Shown: positions 1 through 6,672, counted from the first letter of the stretch. The stretch is DNA of 10,684 nucleotides from CAZUZD01 sp964624465 (GCA_964624465.1 CAZUZD010000218.1:1-10684), one strand, 5' to 3'. Notes: generated from the sequence alone by a model not told the origin. Numbers and translations are program-made.

Positions 1-1265
1 GCGGCATGGGTGGCGGTGGCGGCAGCGCCGGCGTCATGCCCCCGATGATCGGCATGCAGCTGCTGGCCGGCATCATCGTCCGACTGACCGGCGAGTTCGA
101 CTCGTGGGACCTCCAGTCGCAGTCGCTGTCCTACTCCTCCGGCTTCGGCCAGATGGGTGGCATGGGCGGTGGCATGGGCGGTGGCATGGGCGGCGGCGGC
201 GGCATGGGTGGCATGGGCGGTGGCATGGGCGGCATGGGCGGCGGCATGGGTGGCATGGGCGGTGGCATGGGCTTCCGCTCGGTGCCCCCGAGTGGCCCGC
301 TCACGGCCGCCCTGCAGCCTGGCCAGACCCGCAACCTGGCCACCCGCGTCATCAGCCTCTCGCCGGCCATGGCCGACGGCCGGGTGCTGATGCCCTCGAA
401 GGGCGAGGTCCTGCAGCTCGGTGAGGTCGCCGACCTGACCCAGAACGAGACGGTGCAGAAGGCCCTGCGGCTGCTGGCCTCCGAGAAGGCCCCCGACACC
501 GTCGCCCAGCTCGTCCTCTGGCGGCTCGGCGTCGGCTACGACTGGACGACCATCGGCCGGCTCTCCCGCCGCTGGGCGAACGCCGGCGAGGTGGCCCTGG
601 CCCAGCAGTTCATCGCCAGGCTCAACGCCCGCGAGGACGTCGACGCTCCGAAGGAGACCGGCACCCTCTACCTGGAAGTCACCTCGGCCGACGCCGCCAC
701 CGACACCCTGGCCGGCTCGGTGCGGGCCGCGGTCAAGGACTCGCTGATCCTCGGCCTGGTCGCCCAGCCCGAGATCCCCGCCCAGCCGAAGGGCCCGGCG
801 GTTGCCGCCAAGGTCCGGCTCGGCGGCACGGCCGACGCCCCCGAGGCCACCGTCACCGTCACGGTCTCCGACAACAACGGCCGCGGCTGGGTCAACTCCG
901 GCAAGTTCACGCTGCCGCTGAGCCTCGACAAGGCCGGCGACCTCAAGGGTCAGGTGGTCGCCGACGCCCTGGCCGCCGGCGTCCTGGAGCGGCTGGTGCA
1001 CGTCAGCCTGCTCAAGGAGAAGGTCCGCGACCCCAAGGGCAACCTGGTCCACAAGATCCGGATCGACAACGCCAGCCCCCTGATCCTCAACGGCCTGGCC
1101 CTGATCGGCTCCGAGGTCGACGCCAAGTCGGCCCCGACGACCCTGATCGGCATCAGCGTCCCGCCCCGCAAGAACCTGACCGTCCCGGCCAGCGACGACG
1201 CGGTCAAGCGGCTCGGCCTGAACAAGGGCGTCCGCGCCTTCGCTGCCGACCTCAGCGGCCTGTGA
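1..1265 (+). CDS. Gly/Met-rich hypothetical protein, 5' end missing
   Basis: I do not recognise a named family. The frame (codons from base 3) is open to the left edge, and the first ATG (base 6) follows a Gly codon with no visible ribosome site, so the true N-terminus, probably with an export signal, lies outside the window. Counting from that ATG, 419 residues are visible. Residues 50-89 are almost only Gly and Met. Residues about 100-210 (from PGQTRNLATRV to QQFIARLNA) include a compact helical stretch with DTVAQLVLWRL and YDWTTI; this resembles a module I associate with planctomycete secreted proteins, where a 'TAQAAAWHL' type motif follows a conserved strand region (recollection, not a search result). 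Residues about 220-419 look beta-rich (EATVTVTVSDNNG). The gene ends with TGA and a strong hairpin follows about 95 bases later. An extracytoplasmic structural or binding role is plausible but unproven. Confidence 0.75.
   Translation, partial: GMGGGGGSAGVMPPMIGMQLLAGIIVRLTGEFDSWDLQSQSLSYSSGFGQMGGMGGGMGGGMGGGGGMGGMGGGMGGMGGGMGGMGGGMGFRSVPPSGPLTAALQPGQTRNLATRVISLSPAMADGRVLMPSKGEVLQLGEVADLTQNETVQKALRLLASEKAPDTVAQLVLWRLGVGYDWTTIGRLSRRWANAGEVALAQQFIARLNAREDVDAPKETGTLYLEVTSADAATDTLAGSVRAAVKDSLILGLVAQPEIPAQPKGPAVAAKVRLGGTADAPEATVTVTVSDNNGRGWVNSGKFTLPLSLDKAGDLKGQVVADALAAGVLERLVHVSLLKEKVRDPKGNLVHKIRIDNASPLILNGLALIGSEVDAKSAPTTLIGISVPPRKNLTVPASDDAVKRLGLNKGVRAFAADLSGL
153..272 (+). repeat. Gly-Met coding minisatellite
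   Basis: Forty codons contain only Gly and Met, built from MGG and MGGG units. Bases 204-266 are three 21-base units each coding MGGMGGG; the first (204-224) and third (246-266) are identical in DNA, and the middle one differs only at synonymous wobble positions. This suggests growth by slippage or unequal exchange. Opposite-strand frames across it code for Pro-rich shadows, not genes. Confidence 0.9.
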
Positions 1266-1359
1266 TCTGAACCGACCGGACCCCCGTCGGTCCCCCGTCC
1301 TGGCCCTCGCGGCCGGACGGGGTGCCGGTGACCCCCGGCCGGTGCGACCCGAACGCAGC

Positions 1360-1403
1360 ACGCCCCGGCCTGGGCTCCCTTCACGGGGCCCAGGCCGGGG
1401 CGT
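1360..1403. terminator. Hairpin between two convergent genes
   Basis: Bases 1360-1375 pair perfectly with 1388-1403 (16 bp, starting ACGCCCCGGCC). Three more C-G pairs (1377-1379 with 1385-1387) tighten the loop. It lies downstream of the Gly/Met protein gene and of the convergent lipoprotein gene, so it could end both transcripts. The following bases on the plus strand have only a short GTGTTT, not a real U-tract. Confidence 0.7.
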
Positions 1404-1415
1404 GGGTGTTTCGGG

Positions 1416-1455
1416 GTCGGCCGCCCGGATCGGGCCAGCCGGTGGCGGGGCCGAC
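1416..1455 (-). terminator. Branched inverted repeat after the lipoprotein gene
   Basis: GTCGGCC at 1416-1422 pairs with GGCCGAC at 1449-1455, and inside it GCCCG (1423-1427) pairs with CGGGC (1431-1435). It starts three bases past the stop codon of the minus-strand lipoprotein gene. In DNA this GC-rich such pairings are common, so a terminator role is only tentative. Confidence 0.3.
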
Positions 1456-1457
1456 GG

Positions 1458-1706
1458 TCAGAAGGGGGCCAGCGAGTCGCGGTAGCCCTGTTCGCCCTGC
1501 TCACCGATCATCACGGCGTCGGAGACGGTGGTCTTGGGGCCGGCGGGCTTGCCGAAGTCGTCGAGGCTGTCGGCGGAGGTCGGGGCGACCATCGGGTCGG
1601 CGGCGGCGGGCCGGCCCAGGCCCATGTTGTGGTACGGCTTGCTGGCGTTGCAGCCGGCCAGGGCGGCCAGGGCCAGCAGGGCGGCGGTCGGCGGGATGCG
1701 GCGCAT
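1458..1706 (-). CDS. Small putative lipoprotein (82 aa)
   Basis: The protein has a classical bacterial lipoprotein signal: two Arg at positions 2-3, a hydrophobic Ala/Leu core (residues 8-17), and the lipobox L16-A17-G18-C19. After signal peptidase II cleavage Cys19 would be lipidated, leaving a mature chain of about 64 residues rich in Ala, Pro, Asp and Gly, with no domain I know. The start is well supported: GAGAGG (1715-1720 read on the minus strand) sits 8 bases before ATG, and the signal peptide begins right there. A near-consensus promoter lies about 85-110 bases upstream. It stands alone, divergent from rpsA and convergent with the Gly/Met protein gene. Function is unknown; location is probably the inner face of the outer membrane or the periplasmic face of the inner membrane. 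Confidence 0.8.
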   Translation of the reverse strand: MRRIPPTAALLALAALAGCNASKPYHNMGLGRPAAADPMVAPTSADSLDDFGKPAGPKTTVSDAVMIGEQGEQGYRDSLAPF

Positions 1707-1790
1707 GGTCGGTGCCTCTCGTCCTTGAGGGCGTCGGAAGGTGTGGGGGTCGGAGGACGCCCGCGCAGGGGGGTCCGCTCGACGCGCGGC

Positions 1791-1819
1791 ACCCTAGCCC
1801 GGCGCCGCCCGGCAGTCAA
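1791..1819 (-). promoter_or_regulatory. Sigma-70 type promoter of the lipoprotein gene
   Basis: On the minus strand TTGACT (1814-1819) is followed after exactly 17 bases by TAGGGT (1791-1796). The -35 matches consensus in five of six positions; the -10 is weaker (four of six). Transcription would start near base 1784, giving a leader of about 78 bases. Confidence 0.55.
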
Positions 1820-1883
1820 GGCGGACCGATCGGGGGTCCAGGGGTGTCCGGCCCCCCGGCGCCCGAAAAATCGGGAAGATCGC

Positions 1884-1913
1884 TGGGCAGGGTCCGGCCC
1901 GCCGCAGTACAAT
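1884..1913 (+). promoter_or_regulatory. Candidate promoter of rpsA
   Basis: TACAAT (1908-1913) matches five of six positions of a -10 box and stands out from GC-rich surroundings. TGGGCA (1884-1889), 18 bases upstream, matches the -35 in four of six. An A5 run at 1866-1870 lies where an UP element would be. Start near 1920 would give a leader of about 170 bases. Confidence 0.5.
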
Positions 1914-1975
1914 TCACGCTTGCCTTTGCTTGCGGTGTCCCGTCCCCGGCGCGGGGGCGGGCGGTTCGAGGTTCA

Positions 1976-1992
1976 CCTTCTCTCTTTTTCCC
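1976..1992 (+). promoter_or_regulatory. Pyrimidine tract in the rpsA leader
   Basis: Seventeen consecutive pyrimidines (CCTTCTCTCTTTTTCCC) lie about 98 bases before the rpsA start codon, in a leader that is otherwise GC-rich. S1 proteins are known to bind U-rich single-stranded RNA, and E. coli S1 represses its own mRNA. A role as an S1 landing or feedback site is inference. Confidence 0.35.
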
Positions 1993-2089
1993 GTGCGCGA
2001 GCCAGCCGGTCGTCCTCCGCCCCAGCCGGGCGGGGTCCGCGTCGCGGTCGGCCGGAATCGCGTTCCCCCGGGTGGTACTCCTCACGCTC

Positions 2090-3898
2090 ATGGTAGATCG
2101 CAATCTGCTCCGCGAGTTCGACATTGATGAGGCCGAACTGAATGCCCTGGTCGCCGGTGCCGGCGACCCGATGGACGAGATGCTCGGCGCCGGCCAGGAC
2201 TTCGAGATCGGGACGATCGTCTCCGGCAAGGTCATCGAGACCGTCGGCGACCAGGTCGTGGTCGACATCGGCTACAAGTCCGAGGGCCTGGTGCCGCTCC
2301 AGGAGTGGGAAGACGGCGAGGCCCCGCCGCAGGCCGGCGACCCGGTGGAAGTCCTGCTCGAGGGCATGGACGACGAGACCGGCGAGATCATCCTGTCCCG
2401 CAAGAAGGCCCACCGCATGCGGGCCTGGGAAAATGTGATCTCGAAGTACCACGAGGGCGACGTGGTCAAGGGCAAGGTCACCAAGAAGATCAAGGGTGGC
2501 CTGCTCGTCGACATCGGCGTCAACGTGTTCCTGCCGGCCAGCCAGGTCGACATCCGCCGGCCGTCGGACATTGCCGACTACATCGAGCGTGACATCGAGT
2601 GCATGATCCTCAAGATCGATGAGGGTCGCCGCAACATCGTCGTCTCGCGCCGCAAGCTCATCGAGGAGCAGCGCGCGATCCAGAAGCACAAGCTCCTCTC
2701 GGAGATCGAGCCGGGCCAGGTCCGCAAGGGCGTCGTCAAGAACATCGCCGACTTCGGCGCGTTCGTCGACCTCGGCGGCATCGACGGCCTGCTGCACATC
2801 ACCGACATGAGCTGGGGCCGGATCAATCACCCCAGCGACATGGTCCGCATCGACGACCAGATCGAGGTGATGGTCCTGCACGTCGACAAGGAGCGCGAGA
2901 AGATCGCCCTGGGCCTCAAGCAGAAGTCGGCCAGCCCCTGGCAGAACGTCGAGGACAAGTACCCCGTTGGCAGCCGCGTCAACGGCGAAGTCGTCAACGT
3001 CATGTCCTACGGCGCCTTCGTCAAGCTCGAGGAGGGCATCGAGGGCCTGGTCCACATCTCCGAGATGTCCTGGACCAAGCGCATCAACCACCCGAGCGAG
3101 CTGGTGCAGATCGGCGACCGCATCGAGGTCGTCGTCCTCGGCATCAACAAGGAGAAGCAGGAGATCTCGCTGGGCATGAAGCAGACCCAGGCCAACCCCT
3201 GGGATCAGGTCGCCCAGAAGTACCCGCCGAACACGATGGTCGAGGGCACCGTCCGGAACCTCACCAACTACGGCGCGTTCATCGAGATCGAGGAGGGCAT
3301 CGACGGCCTCCTGCACATCTCCGACATGAGCTGGACCCGCAAGATCGGGCACCCCAACGAACTGCTCGAGAAGGGCCAGAAGGTCAGCTGCCAGGTCCTG
3401 AACGTCGACCAGGAGCGCAAGCGGATCGCCCTGGGCCTGAAGCAGCTCAAGCAGGACCCGTGGGAGACCGACATCCCCGACCGCTACAAGCCCAACGACG
3501 TGGTCAACGGCAAGGTCACCAAGCTCACCAACTTCGGCGTCTTCGTCGAGCTGGAGCCGGGCCTGGAAGGCTTGCTGCACATCTCCGAGCTGGCCGACCA
3601 CAAGGTCGACAGCCCCGAGGAGGTCGTCCGGGTCGGCGACGAGATCGAGGTCAAGATCCTGCGGGTCGACCGCGGCGAGCGCAAGATCGGCCTGTCCCGC
3701 AAGAAGGCCTCCGTCGAGGGCGAAGAGGGCGAGGAGACCGAGGGCGGCTCGGCCAGCCCGTCGGCCAGCGCCGGCACCAGCCCCGCCCGCCCCGAGAGCC
3801 GCGAGCTCAAGGGCGGCCTGGGCGGCGGCGGCCCCTTGTTCAGCCTGGGCGGCTCGGACGACGAGGCCCCGGCCGAGACCGAGCCCGAGGCCGAGTAA
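2090..3898 (+). CDS. rpsA: 30S ribosomal protein S1
   Basis: This 602-residue protein carries six S1 (OB-fold) RNA-binding domains, at about residues 37-106, 122-190, 207-277, 293-362, 380-449 and 468-537. Domains 3-6 are the most regular, with the GAFV/GLLHIS(D/E)MSW pattern and endings like KIALGLKQ. S1 binds mRNA at the 30S subunit and helps load messages with weak or no Shine-Dalgarno. The length exceeds E. coli S1 (557 aa) mainly through an acidic, Gly/Ser/Pro-rich tail (about 540-602). The frame is open far upstream, but ATG 2090 fits the family N-terminus (DEAELNALV) best; an in-frame GTG at 2072 is a weaker choice. No Shine-Dalgarno precedes the ATG; the nearest G-rich run (GGGTGG, about 2069-2074) is too far. 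It has its own promoter candidate and is followed by two hairpins, so it is probably a single-gene unit. Confidence 0.95.
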   Translation: MVDRNLLREFDIDEAELNALVAGAGDPMDEMLGAGQDFEIGTIVSGKVIETVGDQVVVDIGYKSEGLVPLQEWEDGEAPPQAGDPVEVLLEGMDDETGEIILSRKKAHRMRAWENVISKYHEGDVVKGKVTKKIKGGLLVDIGVNVFLPASQVDIRRPSDIADYIERDIECMILKIDEGRRNIVVSRRKLIEEQRAIQKHKLLSEIEPGQVRKGVVKNIADFGAFVDLGGIDGLLHITDMSWGRINHPSDMVRIDDQIEVMVLHVDKEREKIALGLKQKSASPWQNVEDKYPVGSRVNGEVVNVMSYGAFVKLEEGIEGLVHISEMSWTKRINHPSELVQIGDRIEVVVLGINKEKQEISLGMKQTQANPWDQVAQKYPPNTMVEGTVRNLTNYGAFIEIEEGIDGLLHISDMSWTRKIGHPNELLEKGQKVSCQVLNVDQERKRIALGLKQLKQDPWETDIPDRYKPNDVVNGKVTKLTNFGVFVELEPGLEGLLHISELADHKVDSPEEVVRVGDEIEVKILRVDRGERKIGLSRKKASVEGEEGEETEGGSASPSASAGTSPARPESRELKGGLGGGGPLFSLGGSDDEAPAETEPEAE

Positions 3899-3927
3899 CA
3901 CCGGTCCGGACCCCGACGCGACATCGG

Positions 3928-3953
3928 CCCCCGCCCTGCTCCCAGGGCGCGGG
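3928..3953 (+). terminator. First hairpin after rpsA
   Basis: CGCCCTG (3932-3938) pairs with CAGGGCG (3943-3949) around a CTCC loop; past one C-C mismatch, three more C-G pairs follow (3928-3930 with 3951-3953). It begins about 30 bases after the rpsA stop. No U-tract follows, so termination could depend on Rho or on the hairpin alone. Confidence 0.5.
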
Positions 3954-3971
3954 GTCCCCGAACTCCCCCGG

Positions 3972-4003
3972 CGGGCCGGGCTCCCCTTGCGGAGCCCGGC
4001 CCG
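3972..4003 (+). terminator. Second hairpin after rpsA
   Basis: A perfect 13-bp stem (3972-3984 with 3991-4003) closes a 6-base loop, CCTTGC. It is followed by a short TTT at 4011-4013, too far and too short for a classical U-tract. Its upper stem (GGGCTCC / GGAGCCC) recalls the hairpin at 1360-1403. Confidence 0.6.
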
Positions 4004-4200
4004 TCGGCCATTTCGGGCCCAGGGGCTTTCCCTGCCTTCGCAACCCGACCAGGCCACCCACCCCGAACAACCCTCACAACCCCAAGACTTCCCAGATTCT
4101 CGACTCCTCCTCAACCTGCCCGGCTTGCGGCTCCGATAGATGGGGTGAGCAATGAACGAACGCGGGAGCGGCCTGCCGGAGGGAGGGCCTGACGCGGGGA

Positions 4201-4212
4201 CTGAGGCCTCAG
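4201..4212. repeat. Perfect 12-base palindrome
   Basis: CTGAGGCCTCAG is fully self-complementary and lies about 240 bases before the sigma-factor start codon. It could be an operator for a dimeric repressor or chance; only one copy is visible. Confidence 0.3.
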
Positions 4213-4273
4213 CATGGGGCGCTCGGCGACCGGGTCGGGAGGTGGCGGCCGGGCTCTCGAGACGGAGGGATCC

Positions 4274-4319
4274 GCGTCCGGACCCAGCGCCCCACAGCGG
4301 CGCGGGTCCGAGCCGACGC
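4274..4319 (+). promoter_or_regulatory. Strong stem-loop in sigma-factor leader
   Basis: Seventeen base pairs form in three blocks: GCGTC (4274-4278) with GACGC (4315-4319); CGGACCC (4279-4285) with GGGTCCG (4304-4310); GCGCC (4287-4291) with GGCGC (4299-4303). A single A (4286) bulges on one side, AGCC (4311-4314) on the other, and the loop is seven bases, CCACAGC. It lies about 130 bases before the start codon and has no U-tract on either side, so a leader RNA element fits better than a classical terminator. The role is unknown. Confidence 0.5.
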
Positions 4320-4437
4320 GGTCGACCTGAGGGGCGCGGGTTCGGTCGGAGGCCGAGCGGGTGCCTGGCCCGTTCGTTCGATGGTTCGCGGACCACACGT
4401 GTCGCTGGCGGACCCAGTCGCGACCCACCGAGACGAC

Positions 4438-4442
4438 AAGGA
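4438..4442 (+). promoter_or_regulatory. Ribosome binding site that sets the sigma-factor start
   Basis: AAGGA sits six bases before ATG 4449. It is the best Shine-Dalgarno in the open frame and favours this ATG over the in-frame ATG at 4152, because the conserved sigma sequence begins shortly after it. Confidence 0.75.
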
Positions 4443-4448
4443 CCGGTC

Positions 4449-5285
4449 ATGGCCCGAATCCGACGCCACCGCCGAGATAGCGTGCAGAGCCCGCTGGAGA
4501 TCTATCTCCGCGAGATCAATGAGATGGCGCTGCTGACGGCCGACGAGGAGAAGATGCTCGCCCGCGGCATCGCCGAGGGGGACGAAGCCGCCCGCGATCG
4601 CATGATCCGGGCGAACCTCCGGCTGGTCGTGAACATCGCCCGCGGGTATGTGGGCAAGGGGCTCGCCCTCCAGGACCTCATCGAGGAGGGCAACCTGGGC
4701 CTGCTCCGCGCCGTCGAGGGGTTCGACCCCAACGTCGGCACCCGGTTCAGTACCTATGCCAGCTACTGGATCAAGCAGTCGATCAAGCGGGCCCTGGTCA
4801 ACACGGCCAAGCCGATCCGGATCCCGGCCTACATGATGGAGCTGCTCTGCAAGTGGCGGCGGGCCGCCGCCGAGCTGCAGGAGGAGCTGGGCCGGCCGGC
4901 GACCATGGAGGAGATCGGCCGCGTCCTGGAACTGCCCAAGAAGAAACTCGCCATCGTCAAGAAGGCGATCAAGGTCTACAACCTCGTCCCCCAGACCGAC
5001 CAGCCCGAGAACGGCTGGAGCCTGGGCGAGATGCTCATGGACGAGCGGACCAAGACGCCCGACATCGAGATGGTCGAGGCCGACAACCTGATGCTCGTGC
5101 TGCGGCGACTCGAGGAGATGGACAAGCGCGAGGCCACCGTGCTCCGCATGCGGTTCGGCCTCAACGACGCCCCGCCCAAGACGCTCAAGGAGATCGGCGA
5201 GAGCCTGGGCCTGACCCGCGAGCGGGTCCGTCAGATCGAGAACGAGGCCCTCGGCAAGCTCTCGGCCACCTTCGCCGCCGACTGA
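4449..5285 (+). CDS. RpoD-type sigma-70 family factor without region 1.1
   Basis: This 278-residue protein directs RNA polymerase to promoters. Domains in order: region 1.2 (about 14-44, SPLEIYLREINEMALLTADE), region 2 (about 48-118) with core-binding DLIEEGNLGLLRAVEGFD and the -10 recognition and melting segment RFSTYASYWIKQSIKRAL, region 3 (about 128-200), a 3.2 linker, and region 4 (about 220-272) with the helix-turn-helix TLKEIGESLGLTRERVRQIE at 245-264 for the -35 box. It has no region 1.1 and no long non-conserved insert, so it is much shorter than E. coli RpoD (613 aa). It is either a compact group 1 factor or a group 2 paralogue; the sequence alone does not decide, so I give no symbol. 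AAGGA six bases upstream supports the start. It lies downstream of rpsA but is separated by hairpins and a 550-base spacer, so its own promoter is likely. A hairpin follows the stop. Confidence 0.92.
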   Translation: MARIRRHRRDSVQSPLEIYLREINEMALLTADEEKMLARGIAEGDEAARDRMIRANLRLVVNIARGYVGKGLALQDLIEEGNLGLLRAVEGFDPNVGTRFSTYASYWIKQSIKRALVNTAKPIRIPAYMMELLCKWRRAAAELQEELGRPATMEEIGRVLELPKKKLAIVKKAIKVYNLVPQTDQPENGWSLGEMLMDERTKTPDIEMVEADNLMLVLRRLEEMDKREATVLRMRFGLNDAPPKTLKEIGESLGLTRERVRQIENEALGKLSATFAAD

Positions 5286-5305
5286 CCCGGCGGCCCGGAA
5301 ACGAC

Positions 5306-5349
5306 CGAAACCGGCGACCCTCCCCTGCTGGGGTGGGCCGCCGGTTTCG
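5306..5349. terminator. Hairpin shared by sigma factor and PEP-CTERM genes
   Basis: CGAAACCGGCG (5306-5316) pairs perfectly with 5339-5349. Inside, past an A-C mismatch, CCC and CCCC blocks pair with GGGG and GGG across a T-T mismatch, closing a TGCT tetraloop (5326-5329). It starts 20 bases after the sigma stop and ends 35 bases past the convergent gene's stop. The AAA/TTT in the stem gives a weak T run on one flank; it looks usable in both directions. Confidence 0.75.
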
Positions 5350-5384
5350 CATTGCGGGCCGTCGCGGTCGAGTGGCCGGGTTGA

Positions 5385-6128
5385 TCAGAGGCTCAGTGGC
5401 CGACGGCGACGGTGGATGGCCAGGCCCACGCCGCCGGCCAGGAACAGCACCAGGGCGGTCGGCTCCGGGACCGGGAACGGCTTGGGGGCGTTGTAGGTGC
5501 GGGTGTTGCTGGTCGCCTTGGCGGCGGCGAAGTTCTCGTCGAACTTGCCCGCGAAGGTGCTCTGCAGCTCGGGCGTGATCCGCATGTACGCCTCCGAGCC
5601 GAAGTTCGCCGCCAGCTCGCCCCCGGTGATCTTGAGGCCCACATCGAAGATGTCCGCGCCCGTGACGCCGACCGGGTTGAGGTCCTGGAACCCGAAGGCC
5701 GTGGGCACGCCCTCCAGCAGCAGGCCGCTGTAGGTCTGGTCGGGCGTCGTGATCGTGCCGTAGAGCTGGTACTTGTTGCCCGGGTCCGCGACGATCGCGC
5801 CGTTCTTGTCGACGACCAGCCGGATCTCCTGGCTGCGGATGCCAGTGTCGGAGTTCGGCGTGATCGTGAACTCGCTGGCCTGGGTCGGGCCGCCCGCGAT
5901 CAGGTACGGCGTGTTCTTGACGAGGAAGACACCCGTCTGGGTGTCGGGGCTGTACGTGTAGTCGATCTTGCCGTTGATGTCGGCGGCGATGTCGGGGTAG
6001 GCCCGACCCGCGTCCGGCTTCAGCAGCGTCGAGGCCGAGGCGGCCGAGGCCTGAACCGGGGTCGTCGAGAGGCCCCAGGCGGCCAGGGCGGCCCCGGTCA
6101 TGGCGATGAGGCGGTGCATCCGGTGCAT
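5385..6128 (-). CDS. PEP-CTERM sorting domain protein (secreted)
   Basis: The 247-residue protein has an N-terminal Sec signal peptide (basic start MHRMHR, hydrophobic core about 7-20, likely cleavage after A27 in VQA or after A29) and a C-terminal PEP-CTERM tag: V220-P221-E222-P223, a hydrophobic helix (about 224-239) and a basic end, HRRRR, then PLSL. In bacteria with the exosortase (EpsH-type) system this tag is cut and the protein is passed to the cell surface or extracellular polymer. The middle (about 34-215) looks beta-rich with many Thr, Gly and Asp, and is not a family I recognise. AAGGAG nine bases before the first ATG supports the start over the second Met at residue 4. It converges on the sigma gene; no exosortase gene is in the window, so the processing machinery must be elsewhere. 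Function of the mature protein is unknown. Confidence 0.88.
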   Translation of the reverse strand: MHRMHRLIAMTGAALAAWGLSTTPVQASAASASTLLKPDAGRAYPDIAADINGKIDYTYSPDTQTGVFLVKNTPYLIAGGPTQASEFTITPNSDTGIRSQEIRLVVDKNGAIVADPGNKYQLYGTITTPDQTYSGLLLEGVPTAFGFQDLNPVGVTGADIFDVGLKITGGELAANFGSEAYMRITPELQSTFAGKFDENFAAAKATSNTRTYNAPKPFPVPEPTALVLFLAGGVGLAIHRRRRPLSL

Positions 6129-6137
6129 GGCTTCTCA

Positions 6138-6143
6138 CTCCTT
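6138..6143 (-). promoter_or_regulatory. Ribosome binding site of the PEP-CTERM gene
   Basis: AAGGAG on the minus strand lies nine bases from the first ATG and would be 18 bases from the next in-frame ATG, so it decides the start. Confidence 0.75.
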
Positions 6144-6672
6144 GAGGCGGACCACGGCCGTGCGACGGGCAATCGGGGCGAACCGGGCCGTCGAGACCCG
6201 CAGCGCTCCGGGCCCCGTCGCGGGGCGTGTCGTCGGTCAACCCTCAGCGAAACGCGGTCGAGACTCGGGGGTGGCACGCGGGGTCGATCGGTGTGCGACG
6301 ACCCGGCGCATGGCCTGCCCGATGCACGTCTGGGGCCCGTGCACGCAGGGCGACGGTCGGCGGCCGGATCAAGGCGTCCCGACGGACTGGGTCCGCGGCG
6401 CGGGCACGTTGCCTGCAATCCAAAGGTGTCGAGCGAGGGTGCGCGGGCGGTGACCGTCCGGAATCCATTCCTGGTCGAGACGTGCTCCGGCGCCGGGATC
6501 CGCACGGACTGCGAGACCCCTGCGACAGCCCACCGGACGGGCCCACGTGACCGGGTCCGGCTCAGAGCGGCGGCAACTTATCGAAACCCCTGGAGTCGGT
6601 CAACCGCGATTCCGAGATTCCCGACCCGACCGGCCCGACCGCCCCGCCCGGCCCCCGGCCTGCACGCCGGTC

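Larger units (their letters stand above)
1707..2089. other. Divergent spacer between lipoprotein gene and rpsA
   Basis: No gene is supported here, although several frames stay open because stop codons are rare at this GC content. The stretch holds a minus-strand promoter (1791-1819), a plus-strand promoter (1884-1913) and the rpsA leader with a pyrimidine tract (1976-1992). A small A-rich hairpin, CCCGA-AAAA-TCGGG, lies at 1862-1875, just upstream of the rpsA promoter. Confidence 0.7.
3899..4448 (+). other. rpsA downstream region and sigma-factor leader
   Basis: No independent gene is supported. The first part holds two terminator-type hairpins (3928-3953, 3972-4003). Bases about 4050-4120 are less GC-rich and are the likeliest place for a promoter of the sigma gene, but I find no convincing -35/-10 pair. 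The second part holds a perfect 12-base palindrome (4201-4212) and a strong stem (4274-4319). The sigma frame stays open back to an ATG at 4152 preceded by GGGGTGAG, but its 99-codon Arg/Gly/Pro-rich translation looks like non-coding DNA. Confidence 0.6.

Noticed and set aside
153..272. Repeat block as a CRISPR array or mobile element end.
   Set aside because: Units are contiguous, keep the reading frame and differ at wobble positions only, as expected of protein-coding repeats.
1322..2089. A 256-codon upstream extension of the rpsA frame.
   Set aside because: It would overlap the lipoprotein gene, the promoters and a hairpin, its composition is Arg/Gly/Pro-rich, and S1 proteins begin at the DEAELNALV-type sequence near ATG 2090.
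1973..4450. An 825-codon open frame on the minus strand opposite rpsA.
   Set aside because: It mirrors the S1 repeats codon by codon (Asp/Leu/Val-rich blocks at S1-domain spacing), has no ribosome site, and exists because stop codons are rare opposite GC-rich genes.
6212..6240. Minus-strand TTGACC (6235-6240) as -35 box of the PEP-CTERM gene.
   Set aside because: No acceptable -10 box lies 15-19 bases downstream; the expected position reads CGGGGC.
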